From Streptomyces thermolilacinus SPC6 (GTDB lineage: Bacteria > Actinomycetota > Actinomycetes > Streptomycetales > Streptomycetaceae): a stretch of 64,000 nt of DNA. Made by a program: the position numbers and the translations under genes. Of this stretch, positions 27,547 to 36,096 are shown piece by piece. The number at the start of each line of letters is the position of its first letter. The stretch's first letter is position 1. The stretch spans positions 2,271,895-2,335,894 of the forward strand of contig NZ_ASHX02000001.1 in assembly GCF_000478605.2 (NCBI RefSeq), given 5' to 3'. Under the pieces are notes generated by a model. The model was not told the origin of the DNA, ran no database searches, and saw only the letters and a list, made by a program, of their open reading frames with translations.

Positions 27547-27650
27547 GGGCCGTGCAGGGTCGCCCCCGCAGGGGTTGCCGGCGAACCCGGGCTCCCCAGC
27601 CTGGAGCGAAGGCCGCCGACCCCGAGGAGGTGAGCCCGGAGGGGCCCCGC
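27547..27650 (+). repeat. Interspersed intergenic repeat A, copy 2
   Basis: GGGCCGTGCAGGGTCGCCCC, GCAGGGGTTG, AAGGCCGCCGACCCCGAGG and GAGGTGAGCCCGGAGGGGCC occur in the same order as copy 1. The centre differs, so only the flanks are conserved. Confidence 0.8.
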
Positions 27651-27822
27651 CCCACACCGGACATCAGGCGCACCCCTACGGCCCGCCGCCCGCCACGGCG
27701 CCGGGCCCCGGCGCCCCGGAAGGCCCGGCACGGCGCCCCCGCCCGTCGCCGTACGAGCGAGGGGCGCCCCGGAAGGCCCCGCACCACGCCCACCACCAGC
27801 ACCCGCGCCCCCTGCACCCGCC

Positions 27823-27860
27823 CAGCACCAGCACCAGCACCAGCACCAGCACCAGCACCA
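27823..27860 (+). repeat. Hexanucleotide array (CAGCAC)6
   Basis: Six exact CAGCAC units followed by CA, in non-coding DNA 124 bp before deoC. A slippage-prone microsatellite. Confidence 0.9.
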
Positions 27861-27958
27861 TCCCCACACCCCCTGTGACCCGCCTCACCCGGCCCCCGCT
27901 CACCTGCCGCTTCCGCTCCTCGGATGACCCGAGTCCACCCCCGGGGCTGTACAGGCCG

Positions 27959-27970
27959 CTACGCGCGTAG
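27959..27970. promoter_or_regulatory. Nucleoside palindrome CTACGCGCGTAG at the deoC promoter
   Basis: Perfect 12-bp palindrome ending one base before the -10 box TATGCT (27972-27977). The deoC GTG follows six bases after that box, so the transcript is predicted to be leaderless and the operator would cover the spacer. Confidence 0.8.
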
Positions 27971-27983
27971 ATATGCTCCCCTG

Positions 27984-28940
27984 GTGACCATGCCCACCAA
28001 TGCACTTGCTGACGTGACCGCGTCCGACAGCACTCTGCGCCGCTTCCTTCACGGGCTGCCCGGCGTGGATGCCGTCGGCCTCGAGGCGCGTGCCGCCGCG
28101 CTCGGTACGCGCTCGATCAAGACCACGGCCAAGGCGTACGCCATCGACCTGGCCATCTCGATGATCGACCTGACGACGCTCGAAGGCGCGGACACCCCGG
28201 GCAAGGTCCGGGCGCTCGCCGCCAAGGCCGTACGTCCCGACCCGACCGACCGGACCACCCCGCACACGGCGGCGGTCTGCGTGTACCCCGACATGGTGGC
28301 GACCGCGAAGGCCGCCCTGGCCGCCGCGGGCGCGACGGACGTGAAGGTGGCGTCCGTCGCCACCGCGTTCCCCGCCGGCCGCGCCGCGCTCGACGTGAAG
28401 CTCGCGGACACCCGTGACGCCGTCGCCGCGGGGGCGGACGAGATCGACATGGTGATCGACCGGGGCGCGTTCCTCGCGGGCGACTACATGAAGGTGTACG
28501 ACGAGATCCGCGCCGTGAAGGAGGCCGGCGGCCCCGCGCGGCTGAAGGTCATCTTCGAGACCGGCGAGCTGTCGACCTACGACAACATCCGCCGCGCCTC
28601 CTGGCTCGGCATGCTCGCGGGCGCGGACTTCATCAAGACCTCGACCGGCAAGGTCGCGGTGAACGCCACCCCCGCCAACACGCTCCTGATGCTGGAGGCG
28701 GTGCGCGACTTCCGCGCCCAGACGGGTGTCCAGGTGGGCGTGAAGCCCGCGGGCGGCATCCGCACGTCCAAGGACGCGATCAAGTTCCTGGTCCTGGTCA
28801 ACGAGACCGTGGGCGAGGACTGGCTGGACAGCCACTGGTTCCGCTTCGGCGCGTCGAGCCTGCTGAACGACCTGCTGATGCAGCGTCAGAAGCTGGCCAC
28901 CGGACGGTACTCCGGCCCCGACTACGTGACGGTGGACTGA
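27984..28940 (+). CDS. deoC: Deoxyribose-phosphate aldolase
   Basis: Cleaves 2-deoxyribose-5-phosphate to acetaldehyde and glyceraldehyde-3-phosphate. The 318-residue protein has the Schiff-base lysine in DFIKTSTGK (Lys218), the second catalytic lysine in VGVKPAGGIRT (Lys254) and an active-site Asp in DEIDMVID (Asp155). GTG 27984 is chosen over ATG 27990 because it falls at the predicted transcription start. Six bases after its stop begins an aldehyde dehydrogenase gene that could consume the acetaldehyde. Confidence 0.95.
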   Translation: MTMPTNALADVTASDSTLRRFLHGLPGVDAVGLEARAAALGTRSIKTTAKAYAIDLAISMIDLTTLEGADTPGKVRALAAKAVRPDPTDRTTPHTAAVCVYPDMVATAKAALAAAGATDVKVASVATAFPAGRAALDVKLADTRDAVAAGADEIDMVIDRGAFLAGDYMKVYDEIRAVKEAGGPARLKVIFETGELSTYDNIRRASWLGMLAGADFIKTSTGKVAVNATPANTLLMLEAVRDFRAQTGVQVGVKPAGGIRTSKDAIKFLVLVNETVGEDWLDSHWFRFGASSLLNDLLMQRQKLATGRYSGPDYVTVD

Positions 28941-28945
28941 TCACC

Positions 28946-30415
28946 ATGGCATCTGCATCCGCATCCGCATTCGAGTACGCACCCGCTCCCGAGTCCCGCT
29001 CGGTCGTGGACATCGCCCCGTCGTACGGGCTGTTCATCGACGGCGAGTTCACCGAGGCCGCCGACGGCAAGGTCTTCAAGACGGTCGCCCCGGCCACCGA
29101 GGAGGTCCTCTCCGAGGTCGCCCAGGCCGGCGCCGAGGACGTGGACCGGGCCGTGAGGGCCGCCCGCAAGGCGTTCGCGAAGTGGTCGGCGCTGCCCGGC
29201 TCCGAGCGCGCCAAGTACCTGTTCCGCATCGCGCGGATCATCCAGGAGCGCTCCCGCGAGCTGGCCGTCCTGGAGACCCTGGACAACGGCAAGCCGATCA
29301 AGGAGACCCGCGACCACGACCTGCCGCTGGTCGCCGGGCACTTCTTCTACTACGCGGGCTGGGCCGACAAGCTGAGCCACGCGGGCTTCGGCCCGGACCC
29401 GAAGCCGCTGGGCGTGGCCGGGCAGGTCATCCCGTGGAACTTCCCGCTCCTGATGCTGGCGTGGAAGATCGCCCCGGCGCTGGCCGCGGGCAACACGGTC
29501 GTGCTGAAGCCCGCCGAGACGACCCCGCTGTCGGCGCTGTTCTTCGCGGACGTGTGCCGCCAGGCGGGCCTCCCCAGGGGCGTCGTCAACATCCTCCCCG
29601 GCTACGGGGACGCGGGCGCCGCGCTGGTCGAGCACCCGGACGTCGACAAGGTGGCGTTCACCGGCTCCACCGCCGTCGGCAAGGCCATCGCCCGCCAGGT
29701 CGCGGGCACCCGCAAGAAGCTCACGCTGGAGCTGGGCGGCAAGGGCGCCAACATCGTCTTCGACGACGCCCCGATCGACCAGGCCGTCGAGGGCATCGTC
29801 ACGGGCATCTTCTTCAACCAGGGCCAGGTGTGCTGCGCGGGCTCCCGCCTGCTGGTGCAGGAGTCCGTGCAGGACGAGTTCCTGGACGCCCTGAAGCGCC
29901 GCCTGTCCACGCTGCGCCTCGGCGACCCGCTGGACAAGAACACGGACATCGGCGCGATCAACTCGGCCGAGCAGCTGGCCCGTATCAAGGCGCTCGCGGA
30001 CACCGGCGAGGCGGAGGGCGCCGAGCGCTGGTCGCCCGCCTGCGAGCTGCCGTCCCACGGCTACTGGTTCGCGCCGACGCTGTTCACCGGCGTCACCCAG
30101 GCCCACACGGTCGCCCGCGACGAGATCTTCGGCCCGGTCCTGTCGGTGCTGACGTTCCGTACGCCCGCGGAGGCCGTCGCCAAGGCGAACAACAGCCAGT
30201 ACGGCCTGTCGGCGGGCATCTGGTCGGAGAAGGGCTCCCGCATCCTCGCGGTCGCCGACAAGCTCCGCGCGGGTGTCGTCTGGGCGAACACATTCAACAA
30301 GCTGGACCCGACGTCGCCGTTCGGCGGCTACAAGGAGTCGGGCTTCGGCCGCGAGGGCGGCCGGCACGGCCTGGAGGCGTACCTCGCCCCGTCGAGCCCG
30401 GAGGGTGAGCGCTGA
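28946..30415 (+). CDS. Aldehyde dehydrogenase (catalytic)
   Basis: NAD-dependent dehydrogenase of 489 residues. It has the Asn oxyanion motif IPWNFPLLM, general-base Glu in LELGGKGAN and nucleophile Cys in GQVCCAGSR. It starts five bases after the deoC stop, so acetaldehyde from DeoC is the natural substrate. It overlaps the next gene by one base (TGATG). No membrane segments are seen. Confidence 0.92.
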   Translation: MASASASAFEYAPAPESRSVVDIAPSYGLFIDGEFTEAADGKVFKTVAPATEEVLSEVAQAGAEDVDRAVRAARKAFAKWSALPGSERAKYLFRIARIIQERSRELAVLETLDNGKPIKETRDHDLPLVAGHFFYYAGWADKLSHAGFGPDPKPLGVAGQVIPWNFPLLMLAWKIAPALAAGNTVVLKPAETTPLSALFFADVCRQAGLPRGVVNILPGYGDAGAALVEHPDVDKVAFTGSTAVGKAIARQVAGTRKKLTLELGGKGANIVFDDAPIDQAVEGIVTGIFFNQGQVCCAGSRLLVQESVQDEFLDALKRRLSTLRLGDPLDKNTDIGAINSAEQLARIKALADTGEAEGAERWSPACELPSHGYWFAPTLFTGVTQAHTVARDEIFGPVLSVLTFRTPAEAVAKANNSQYGLSAGIWSEKGSRILAVADKLRAGVVWANTFNKLDPTSPFGGYKESGFGREGGRHGLEAYLAPSSPEGER

Positions 30416-31326
30416 TGAGCAGCACCGATGAGCACAACCGTCGACGCGTCTTCAAGACCTACAAGCTGTACGTCGGGGGGAAGTTCCCCCGCAGCGAGAG
30501 CGGCCGGGTGTACGAGGTGACAGACAGCAACGGCACGTGGCTGGCGAACGCGCCGCTCTCCTCCCGCAAGGACGCGCGGGACGCGGTCGTCGCCGCCCGC
30601 AAGGCGTTCCCCGGCTGGTCGGGCTCCACGGCGTATCTGCGCGGCCAGATCCTGTACCGGGTCGCGGAGATGCTGGAGGGCCGCCGGGGCCAGTTCGTCC
30701 GCGAGGTGGCGGACGCGGAGGGCCTGTCGAAGTCGAAGGCCGCCGAGGTCGTCGAGGCCGCCGTGGACCGCTGGGTCTGGTACGCGGGCTGGACGGACAA
30801 GATCGCCCAGGTCGTCGGCGGCGCCAACCCGGTGTCGGGGCCGTACTTCAACCTGTCCTCGCCGGAGCCGACCGGTGTCGTCGCCGTGGTCGCCCCGCAG
30901 GAGTCGTCGCTGCTCGGCCTGGTCTCGGTGCTCGCCCCGGTGATCGCCACGGGCAACACGGCGGTCGTCGTGGCCAGCGAGAAGGCCCCGCTGCCCGCGC
31001 TGACCCTGGCCGAGGTGCTGGCCACGTCGGACGTGCCGGGCGGGGTCGTGAACATCCTGTCGGGCCGTACGGCGGAGATCGCCACGCCGCTCGCCGCGCA
31101 CCAGGACGTCAACGCCGTCGACCTGACGGGCGCGGGCGCCGAGCTGGCCCGTGACCTGGAGGTCGCGGCGGCCGACAACCTGAAGCGCGTGCTGCGTCCC
31201 CAGGCTGTGGACGGCGGCGCCGACTGGACCGCCGACCCGGGTACGGGGCGCCTGACGGCGTTCCTTGAGACCAAGACGGTCTGGCACCCGACGGGCTCCC
31301 TGGGCGTGTCCGGCTCGGCGTACTGA
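30415..31326 (+). CDS. Aldehyde dehydrogenase-like protein lacking the catalytic half
   Basis: A 303-residue ALDH homologue. It aligns with the N-terminal NAD-binding part (KLYVGGKFPRSESGRVYEV; VVAVVAPQESSLLGLVS; VVNILSGR) but the Glu and Cys active-site motifs are missing and the C-terminal catalytic domain is reduced to about 60 residues. The gene is intact, co-directional and coupled to the active ALDH by TGATG. The pair resembles a split ALDH16, in which a dead ALDH domain is fused to an active one. A scaffold or regulatory role is inferred. Confidence 0.82.
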   Translation: MSSTDEHNRRRVFKTYKLYVGGKFPRSESGRVYEVTDSNGTWLANAPLSSRKDARDAVVAARKAFPGWSGSTAYLRGQILYRVAEMLEGRRGQFVREVADAEGLSKSKAAEVVEAAVDRWVWYAGWTDKIAQVVGGANPVSGPYFNLSSPEPTGVVAVVAPQESSLLGLVSVLAPVIATGNTAVVVASEKAPLPALTLAEVLATSDVPGGVVNILSGRTAEIATPLAAHQDVNAVDLTGAGAELARDLEVAAADNLKRVLRPQAVDGGADWTADPGTGRLTAFLETKTVWHPTGSLGVSGSAY

Positions 31327-31348
31327 CCGGCCCGCCGCCCCCGCACAC

Positions 31349-31390
31349 GACGGCCCCGCCTCCCCTTCCCTCGGGGGAGGCGGGGCCGTC
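31349..31390. terminator. Terminator between convergent genes
   Basis: A perfect 17-bp stem, left arm GACGGCCCCGCCTCCCC, right arm its complement, with an eight-base loop, between the ALDH-like stop (31326) and the secreted-protein gene end (31473). Confidence 0.92.
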
Positions 31391-31433
31391 CCGCGTACGT
31401 GCCCGCCAGCCGTCCCGCGTACATGCCCGTCAG
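31386..31433 (+). repeat. Two tandem 24-bp units
   Basis: A 24-base unit beginning CCGTCCCGCGTAC occurs twice in a row with two differences, overlapping the right arm of the terminator. Non-coding. Confidence 0.8.
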
Positions 31434-31472
31434 GGTCGCCCGTCGCGCGCCCGCCATGCTTCGCCCGCGAGT

Positions 31473-31808
31473 TCAGCCGGGGATGACCCCGCCCAGCAGG
31501 GGCCCGGCGACGGGCAGTTCGGGGGCGCTGGCCAGCGAGCCGGTCACGGACGTGGTGTCCACGGGCCGGAAGTCCGCGACCTGGGTGCCGACGCCGTTGT
31601 CCAGCGGGTCCACGCCCGTCCCCGCCAGCGGGTTGATCTTCAAGTGCTTCGCCGGGGCCGCGACGTGCGGGACCACGTCCGTCACGGCCTGCACGGCCGC
31701 CGAGGGGTCGACGTCCCGCAGGTCGGCCGCCTGGGCCTGGCCCCCGGTCGCGCCGAGCGCGGCGCCCAGGGCCGACACGGTCAGTCCGGCCTTCAGCAAG
31801 CGGTTCAT
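31473..31808 (-). CDS. Small secreted protein
   Basis: A 111-residue secreted protein with Sec signal MNRLLKAGLTVSALGAALGATGGQAQA. The mature part is Val/Pro/Asp-rich with LLGGVIPG at the end and no known domain. AGGAA lies six bases before ATG 31808. It resembles the 107-residue product at 38203-38526 in layout (Ala-rich signal peptide, Pro/Val repeats, a GLLGGLP-like tail). Role unknown. Confidence 0.75.
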   Translation of the reverse strand: MNRLLKAGLTVSALGAALGATGGQAQAADLRDVDPSAAVQAVTDVVPHVAAPAKHLKINPLAGTGVDPLDNGVGTQVADFRPVDTTSVTGSLASAPELPVAGPLLGGVIPG

Positions 31809-31930
31809 GGGAGTTCCTGCCTGGAGGGGGTGATCGGTCGGACACACACCGTAGGGGAGGTGTGATGCTCGATACCAACGGGTCCCCGGCGGGGTCCCCC
31901 TACCGGGTCAATGGTTCACACTGGTGTCCC

Positions 31931-32569
31931 GTGAGTTCCCAACCGATCCCGACCCGCGTCGTGCTGCTCGCGGGCCCATCAGGCTCCGGCAAGTCGTCCC
32001 TCGCCGCCCGCGCCGGTCTCCCCGTGCTCCGGCTCGACGACTTCTACAAGGAGGCCGGCGACCCGTCCCTGCCGCTCGTGCCGGGCAGCACGGACATCGA
32101 CTGGGACTCCCCCGGCTCGTGGGACGCGGACGCGGCGGTCGCCGCCATCGTGGAGCTGTGCGCGACGGGCCGTACGACGGTCCCCGTGTACGACATCTCC
32201 ACCAGCTCCCGCGTCGGCCGCGAACCCCTGGACATCGCCCGTACGCCGCTGTTCATCGCGGAGGGCATCTTCGCCGCCGACATCGTGCGCCGCTGCGAGG
32301 AGCTGGGCGTGCTGGCCGACGCGCTGTGCCTGCGGGGCCGGCCGTCCACGACGTTCCGCCGCAGGCTGCTGCGGGACCTGCGCGAGGGCCGCAAGTCGGT
32401 GCCGTTCCTGTTGCGGCGGGGCTGGCGGCTGATGCGCGCCGAGCGGTCCATCGTGGCCCGGCAGGCGGCGCTGGGCGCGCACCCGTGCGCCAAGGACGAG
32501 GCGCTGGGGCGTCTCGCGGCCGCGGCGGCGGGCCGCCACCGGGCGCCGAGGGCCACGGAACCGGCGTAG
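31931..32569 (+). CDS. udk: Uridine kinase-like P-loop kinase
   Basis: Phosphorylates uridine or cytidine; the 212-residue protein starts with Walker A LLAGPSGSGKSSL and has the substrate lid region LRLDDFYKEAGDPSLP and DWDSPGSWD typical of actinobacterial uridine kinases. GTG 31931 is selected; no Shine-Dalgarno is seen, but CACACT eight bases upstream could be a -10 box. It follows the ALDH/secreted-protein block and belongs to the same nucleoside salvage theme, though it lacks the palindrome. Confidence 0.85.
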   Translation: MSSQPIPTRVVLLAGPSGSGKSSLAARAGLPVLRLDDFYKEAGDPSLPLVPGSTDIDWDSPGSWDADAAVAAIVELCATGRTTVPVYDISTSSRVGREPLDIARTPLFIAEGIFAADIVRRCEELGVLADALCLRGRPSTTFRRRLLRDLREGRKSVPFLLRRGWRLMRAERSIVARQAALGAHPCAKDEALGRLAAAAAGRHRAPRATEPA

Positions 32570-32626
32570 GGGTCACACCCCCACGCAGACGGGGCCGGAC
32601 GAAGGACCGGCCCCGGACAGAGGTGT

Positions 32627-32658
32627 GCGCCGGACAAGCCCCCCAGCTTGTCCGGCGC
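32627..32658 (+). terminator. Terminator of the uridine kinase gene
   Basis: Perfect 13-bp stem GCGCCGGACAAGC / GCTTGTCCGGCGC with a six-base loop, 58 bases after the stop. Confidence 0.85.
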
Positions 32659-32843
32659 GGTGTTTCCCCCGTGGTGCCCCCGTGTCCCCCGTGGGCACCC
32701 CCCCCTTGTTTCCCCGTTGCCCCCCGCGCCCCGGTGGAGTCCGGGACTCCCGAGGATCCCCCCGTGATCCCCGAGACCCCCGGGCCCCGCTCTCCCCCCC
32801 GTGAGGGCCCCACGTCCCCCGTGGGCCCCCGTTCCCCCGCCCC

Positions 32844-33584
32844 TTAGGCCACGAGCTGGCCGAAGGACTCCTCCTGGTCACGGCCGAAGCTGAGGACCTC
32901 GTCCTCGCGCAGCCGGCGGAGCGACCGCCAGATGCTCGACTTCACCGTGCCGACACTGATGTCCAGTATGTCCGCGATCTCCGGGTCGGTGCGGCCCTCG
33001 TAGTAGCGCAGGACCAGCATGGTGCGCTGGAGTTCGGGCAGCCGGGCGAGCGCCTGCCAGAGCACCGTGCGCAGTTCCGTGCCGCGCATCGCGTCGGAGT
33101 CGCCCACCGTCTCCGGCAGCTCCTCCGTCGGGTACTCGTTCAGCTTGCGCCGACGCCAGGCGCTGATGTGCAGGTTCGTCATCGTGCGGCGCAGGTAGCC
33201 GCCGACGGCCGCCTTGTCGCTGATCCGGTCCCAGGCGCGGTACGTCGAGAACAGCGCGCTCTGGAGCAGGTCCTCGGCCTCGTGCCGGTCGCCGGTCAGG
33301 TGGTAGGCGGTGGCGTACAGGGAGGCGCGGCGCTCCTGGACGTAGGCGGTGAACGCGGCTTCCGCGCTCCCCTTCCTCGCCGGGGCCGTCCGCTCCCCCG
33401 CGACCTCCCCGTACTGCCTTCCCCCGTCGGACAGGGCGACCATGTAGGGCGCCTTGTGCTGACGCCCGGCACCGCGAACGCACCCCCGCCCGGTCACGGT
33501 GCCGGACTTCTCCGCGCTCCGCGCGACATCGTGGAGACGCGTGACAACTGCGTTCGAGGTGGTGCTGTGCTGCACTGCGTTCAT
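32844..33584 (-). CDS. sigQ: ECF sigma factor SigQ
   Basis: RNA polymerase sigma factor of 246 residues. Region 2 (about 80-150: LYATAYHLTGDRHEAEDLLQSALFSTYRAWDRI) and region 4 (about 175-235: LPELQRTMLVLRYYEGRTDPEIADILDISVGTVKSSIWRSLRRL) are intact. It is divergent from afsQ1, exactly as sigQ in S. coelicolor, where it antagonises AfsQ1/Q2. ATG 33584 is preceded by GGGGGG. No anti-sigma gene is adjacent; SigQ belongs to the group controlled through AfsQ1. Confidence 0.93.
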   Translation of the reverse strand: MNAVQHSTTSNAVVTRLHDVARSAEKSGTVTGRGCVRGAGRQHKAPYMVALSDGGRQYGEVAGERTAPARKGSAEAAFTAYVQERRASLYATAYHLTGDRHEAEDLLQSALFSTYRAWDRISDKAAVGGYLRRTMTNLHISAWRRRKLNEYPTEELPETVGDSDAMRGTELRTVLWQALARLPELQRTMLVLRYYEGRTDPEIADILDISVGTVKSSIWRSLRRLREDEVLSFGRDQEESFGQLVA

Positions 33585-33667
33585 CACGCCCCCCTGTCGT
33601 CGTGGAGTCGGCTCATCCGTGTGGAAAAAAGACTGCCGAGGTGAGTTCATGACGGTGTCCGCCGACT

Positions 33668-33683
33668 GTCACAGGCGTGTCAC
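33668..33683. promoter_or_regulatory. AfsQ1-type box GTCAC-N6-GTCAC
   Basis: Direct repeat GTCACAGGCGTGTCAC between sigQ and afsQ1, matching the published consensus GTnAC-N6-GTnAC for AfsQ1. It lies 84 bases upstream of the sigQ start and 93 bases upstream of the afsQ1 start, so AfsQ1 probably controls one or both. Confidence 0.8.
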
Positions 33684-33775
33684 AGGGGCCCGTGACATAC
33701 CGGTCCGGTACCGGACGGCCCGTGGGAGCGCTCCATGGGTCGAACTCGTCTCCTCCCATGGGACAGAATGACGCC

Positions 33776-34453
33776 GTGCCTTTCCTGTTGCTGATCGAGG
33801 ACGACGACGCCATCCGCACGGCCCTCGAACTCTCGCTGTCCCGCCAGGGCCACCGTGTGGCCACCGCGGCGACGGGTGAGGACGGCCTGAAGCTGCTGCG
33901 CGAGCAGCGTCCTGACCTGATCGTCCTGGACGTGATGCTGCCCGGCATCGACGGTTTCGAGGTGTGCCGGCGCATCCGGCGCACCGACCAGCTGCCGATC
34001 ATCCTGCTGACGGCCCGCAGCGACGACATCGACGTGGTCGTCGGTCTGGAGTCGGGGGCGGACGACTATGTCGTCAAGCCGGTGCAGGGACGGGTGCTGG
34101 ACGCCCGCATCCGGGCCGTGCTGCGGCGCGGTGAGCGGGAGACGACGGATTCGGCGACGTTCGGCGCGCTGGTCATCGACCGGTCCGCGATGACGGTGAC
34201 GAAGAACGGCGAGGAGCTGCAGCTGACGCCGACCGAGCTGCGGCTGCTGCTGGAGCTGAGCCGTCGGCCGGGTCAGGCGCTGTCGCGGCAGCAGCTGCTG
34301 CGGCTGGTGTGGGAGCACGACTATCTGGGCGACTCGCGTCTGGTGGACGCGTGTGTGCAGCGGTTGCGGGCGAAGGTGGAGGACGTTCCGTCGTCGCCCA
34401 CCCTGATCCGTACGGTGCGCGGCGTCGGTTACCGGCTCGATTCCCCCGCGTGA
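33776..34453 (+). CDS. afsQ1: Response regulator AfsQ1
   Basis: OmpR-family response regulator of 225 residues acting in nitrogen (glutamate)-related control of antibiotic production. Receiver domain with phosphoacceptor Asp52 (DLIVLDVMLPG) and Lys in VVKPVQGR; winged helix domain from about 135 to 222 (ELQLTPTELRLLLELSRRPGQALSRQQLL). GTG 33776 (PFLLLIEDDD) gives the reported AfsQ1 length; CAGAAT ends six bases upstream, so the mRNA may be leaderless. ATG 33758 is an alternative. Confidence 0.95.
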   Translation: MPFLLLIEDDDAIRTALELSLSRQGHRVATAATGEDGLKLLREQRPDLIVLDVMLPGIDGFEVCRRIRRTDQLPIILLTARSDDIDVVVGLESGADDYVVKPVQGRVLDARIRAVLRRGERETTDSATFGALVIDRSAMTVTKNGEELQLTPTELRLLLELSRRPGQALSRQQLLRLVWEHDYLGDSRLVDACVQRLRAKVEDVPSSPTLIRTVRGVGYRLDSPA

Positions 34454-36096
34454 GCATGCGGGAGGAACAGGGCGGCACGTCGAGCGGTGCCGCGGAGGAC
34501 GGGCGGAGAGCACTGAGCGCGGGGAAGCGGTGGACGAGCCTGCGGGTGCGGCTGATCGTCGTGTTCGGCCTGGTCGCGCTGACCGCGGCCGTGTCGGCGT
34601 CGGGGATCGCGTACTGGCTGAACCGTGAGGCGGTGCTGACGCGTACGCAGGACGCGGCGCTCGGCGACTTCAAGCAGGAGATGCAGAACCGTGCGGCGGC
34701 GCTGCCGCTGCGGCCCACGGAGGAGGAGCTGCGGCGGACCGCCGAGCTGATGGCGCAGGGCGGCGGCGGCTACAGCGTGGTGCTGCTGGGCGAGCGGGAC
34801 GCGGGCAAGCCGATCGTCGGCACGTCGGACCCGGACCGGTTCACGCTGCGCGACGTCCCGGCGCCGCTGCGGACGGCGGTGGACGAGGAGCAGGAGCTCA
34901 CGGCGGGCAACCAGCACTCGTACCACGTGTTCTGGCTGCGGACGAACCTGCGCGGCACGCCGTATCTGGTGGGCGGGACGCGGATCATCGGCGGCGGGCC
35001 GACGGGGTACATGCTGAAGTCGCTGGAGCCCGAGCGGCAGGACCTGAACTCGCTGGCCTGGTCGCTCGGTGTGGCGACGCTGCTGGCGCTGCTCGGGTCG
35101 GCGCTGCTGGCCCAGGTGGCCGCGACGACGGTGCTGAAGCCGGTGCACCGGCTGGGCGAGGCGGCGCGGCGGCTGGGCGAGGGCAAGCTCGACACGCGGC
35201 TGCGCGTCTCGGGCACGGACGAACTGGCCGAGCTGGCGCGGACGTTCAACAGCGCGGCGGAGAGCCTCCAGAAGAAGGTCGCCGACATGAGCGCCCGGGA
35301 GGAGTCCAGCCGCCGGTTCGTGGCGGACATGTCGCACGAGCTGCGGACCCCGATGACGGCGCTGACGGCGGTGACGGAGGTCCTGGAGGAGGAGCAGGAC
35401 AGTCTGGACCCGATGGTGGCGCCCGCGGTGTCGCTGGTGATCAGCGAGACACGGCGGCTGAACACGCTGGTGGAGAACCTGATGGAGGTCACGCGGTTCG
35501 ACGCCGGTACGGCGAAGCTGGTCCTGGACGACGTGGACGTGGCCGACCAGGTGACGGCGTGCATCGACGCGCGGGCGTGGCTGGACGCGGTGGAGCTGGA
35601 CGCCGAGCGGGGCATCGTGGCGCGGCTGGACCCGCGCAGGCTGGACGTCATACTCGCCAACCTGATCGGCAACGCGCTGAAGCACGGCGGTTCGCCGGTG
35701 CGGGTGTCGGTGCGGATGTCGGGCGACGACCTGATCGTGCGGGTGCGGGACCACGGGCCGGGCATCCCGGAGGACGTACTGCCGCATGTCTTCGACCGGT
35801 TCTACAAGGCGAGCGCGTCCCGGCCCCGGTCGGAGGGCAGTGGGCTCGGGCTGTCGATCGCGATGGAGAACGCGCTGATCCACGGCGGTGACATCACCGC
35901 GGCCAACTCGCCGGACGGGGACGGCGCGGTGTTCACGCTGCGGCTGCCCCGTGACGGTTCGGCTGTCGCGGCCCGTGACGGGGAGGCCGGGGAGGGCGGC
36001 TCCGCGCGGGGTGGCGGGGACGGCCGTGGCGGCCGAAGGGACGACGCTCCAGGGGATGAGGGACAGGACAGTGGCGAGCGGGAAGCGCGTGCCTGA
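34450..36096 (+). CDS. afsQ2: Sensor histidine kinase AfsQ2
   Basis: Membrane sensor kinase of 548 residues. First transmembrane segment about 38-60 (VRLIVVFGLVALTAAVSASGI), extracellular sensor domain to about 195, second helix about 200-225, HAMP (about 225-278), phosphoacceptor His296 in ADMSHELRTP, and ATPase boxes NLIGNALKHGG, VRDHGPGIPED and SGLGLSIA. GTG 34450 overlaps the afsQ1 stop (GTGA), so the two are coupled. An extra Gly/Arg-rich tail (about 518-548) is poorly conserved. Confidence 0.95.
   Translation: MSMREEQGGTSSGAAEDGRRALSAGKRWTSLRVRLIVVFGLVALTAAVSASGIAYWLNREAVLTRTQDAALGDFKQEMQNRAAALPLRPTEEELRRTAELMAQGGGGYSVVLLGERDAGKPIVGTSDPDRFTLRDVPAPLRTAVDEEQELTAGNQHSYHVFWLRTNLRGTPYLVGGTRIIGGGPTGYMLKSLEPERQDLNSLAWSLGVATLLALLGSALLAQVAATTVLKPVHRLGEAARRLGEGKLDTRLRVSGTDELAELARTFNSAAESLQKKVADMSAREESSRRFVADMSHELRTPMTALTAVTEVLEEEQDSLDPMVAPAVSLVISETRRLNTLVENLMEVTRFDAGTAKLVLDDVDVADQVTACIDARAWLDAVELDAERGIVARLDPRRLDVILANLIGNALKHGGSPVRVSVRMSGDDLIVRVRDHGPGIPEDVLPHVFDRFYKASASRPRSEGSGLGLSIAMENALIHGGDITAANSPDGDGAVFTLRLPRDGSAVAARDGEAGEGGSARGGGDGRGGRRDDAPGDEGQDSGEREARA

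Larger units (their letters stand above)
27141..27983. other. 843-bp gene-free GC-rich stretch with repeats
   Basis: No gene is supported; frames are Pro/Arg/Ala-rich shadows. It holds a short hairpin with T-run near 27175-27192, part of repeat A followed directly by repeat B (27369-27460), full repeat A (27547-27650), a (CAGCAC) hexamer array (27823-27860) and, at the end, the deoC operator and -10 box. Confidence 0.6.

Noticed and set aside
27823..27860. Short regular repeats as a CRISPR array
   Set aside because: Unit is six bases with no spacers and no cas genes nearby.
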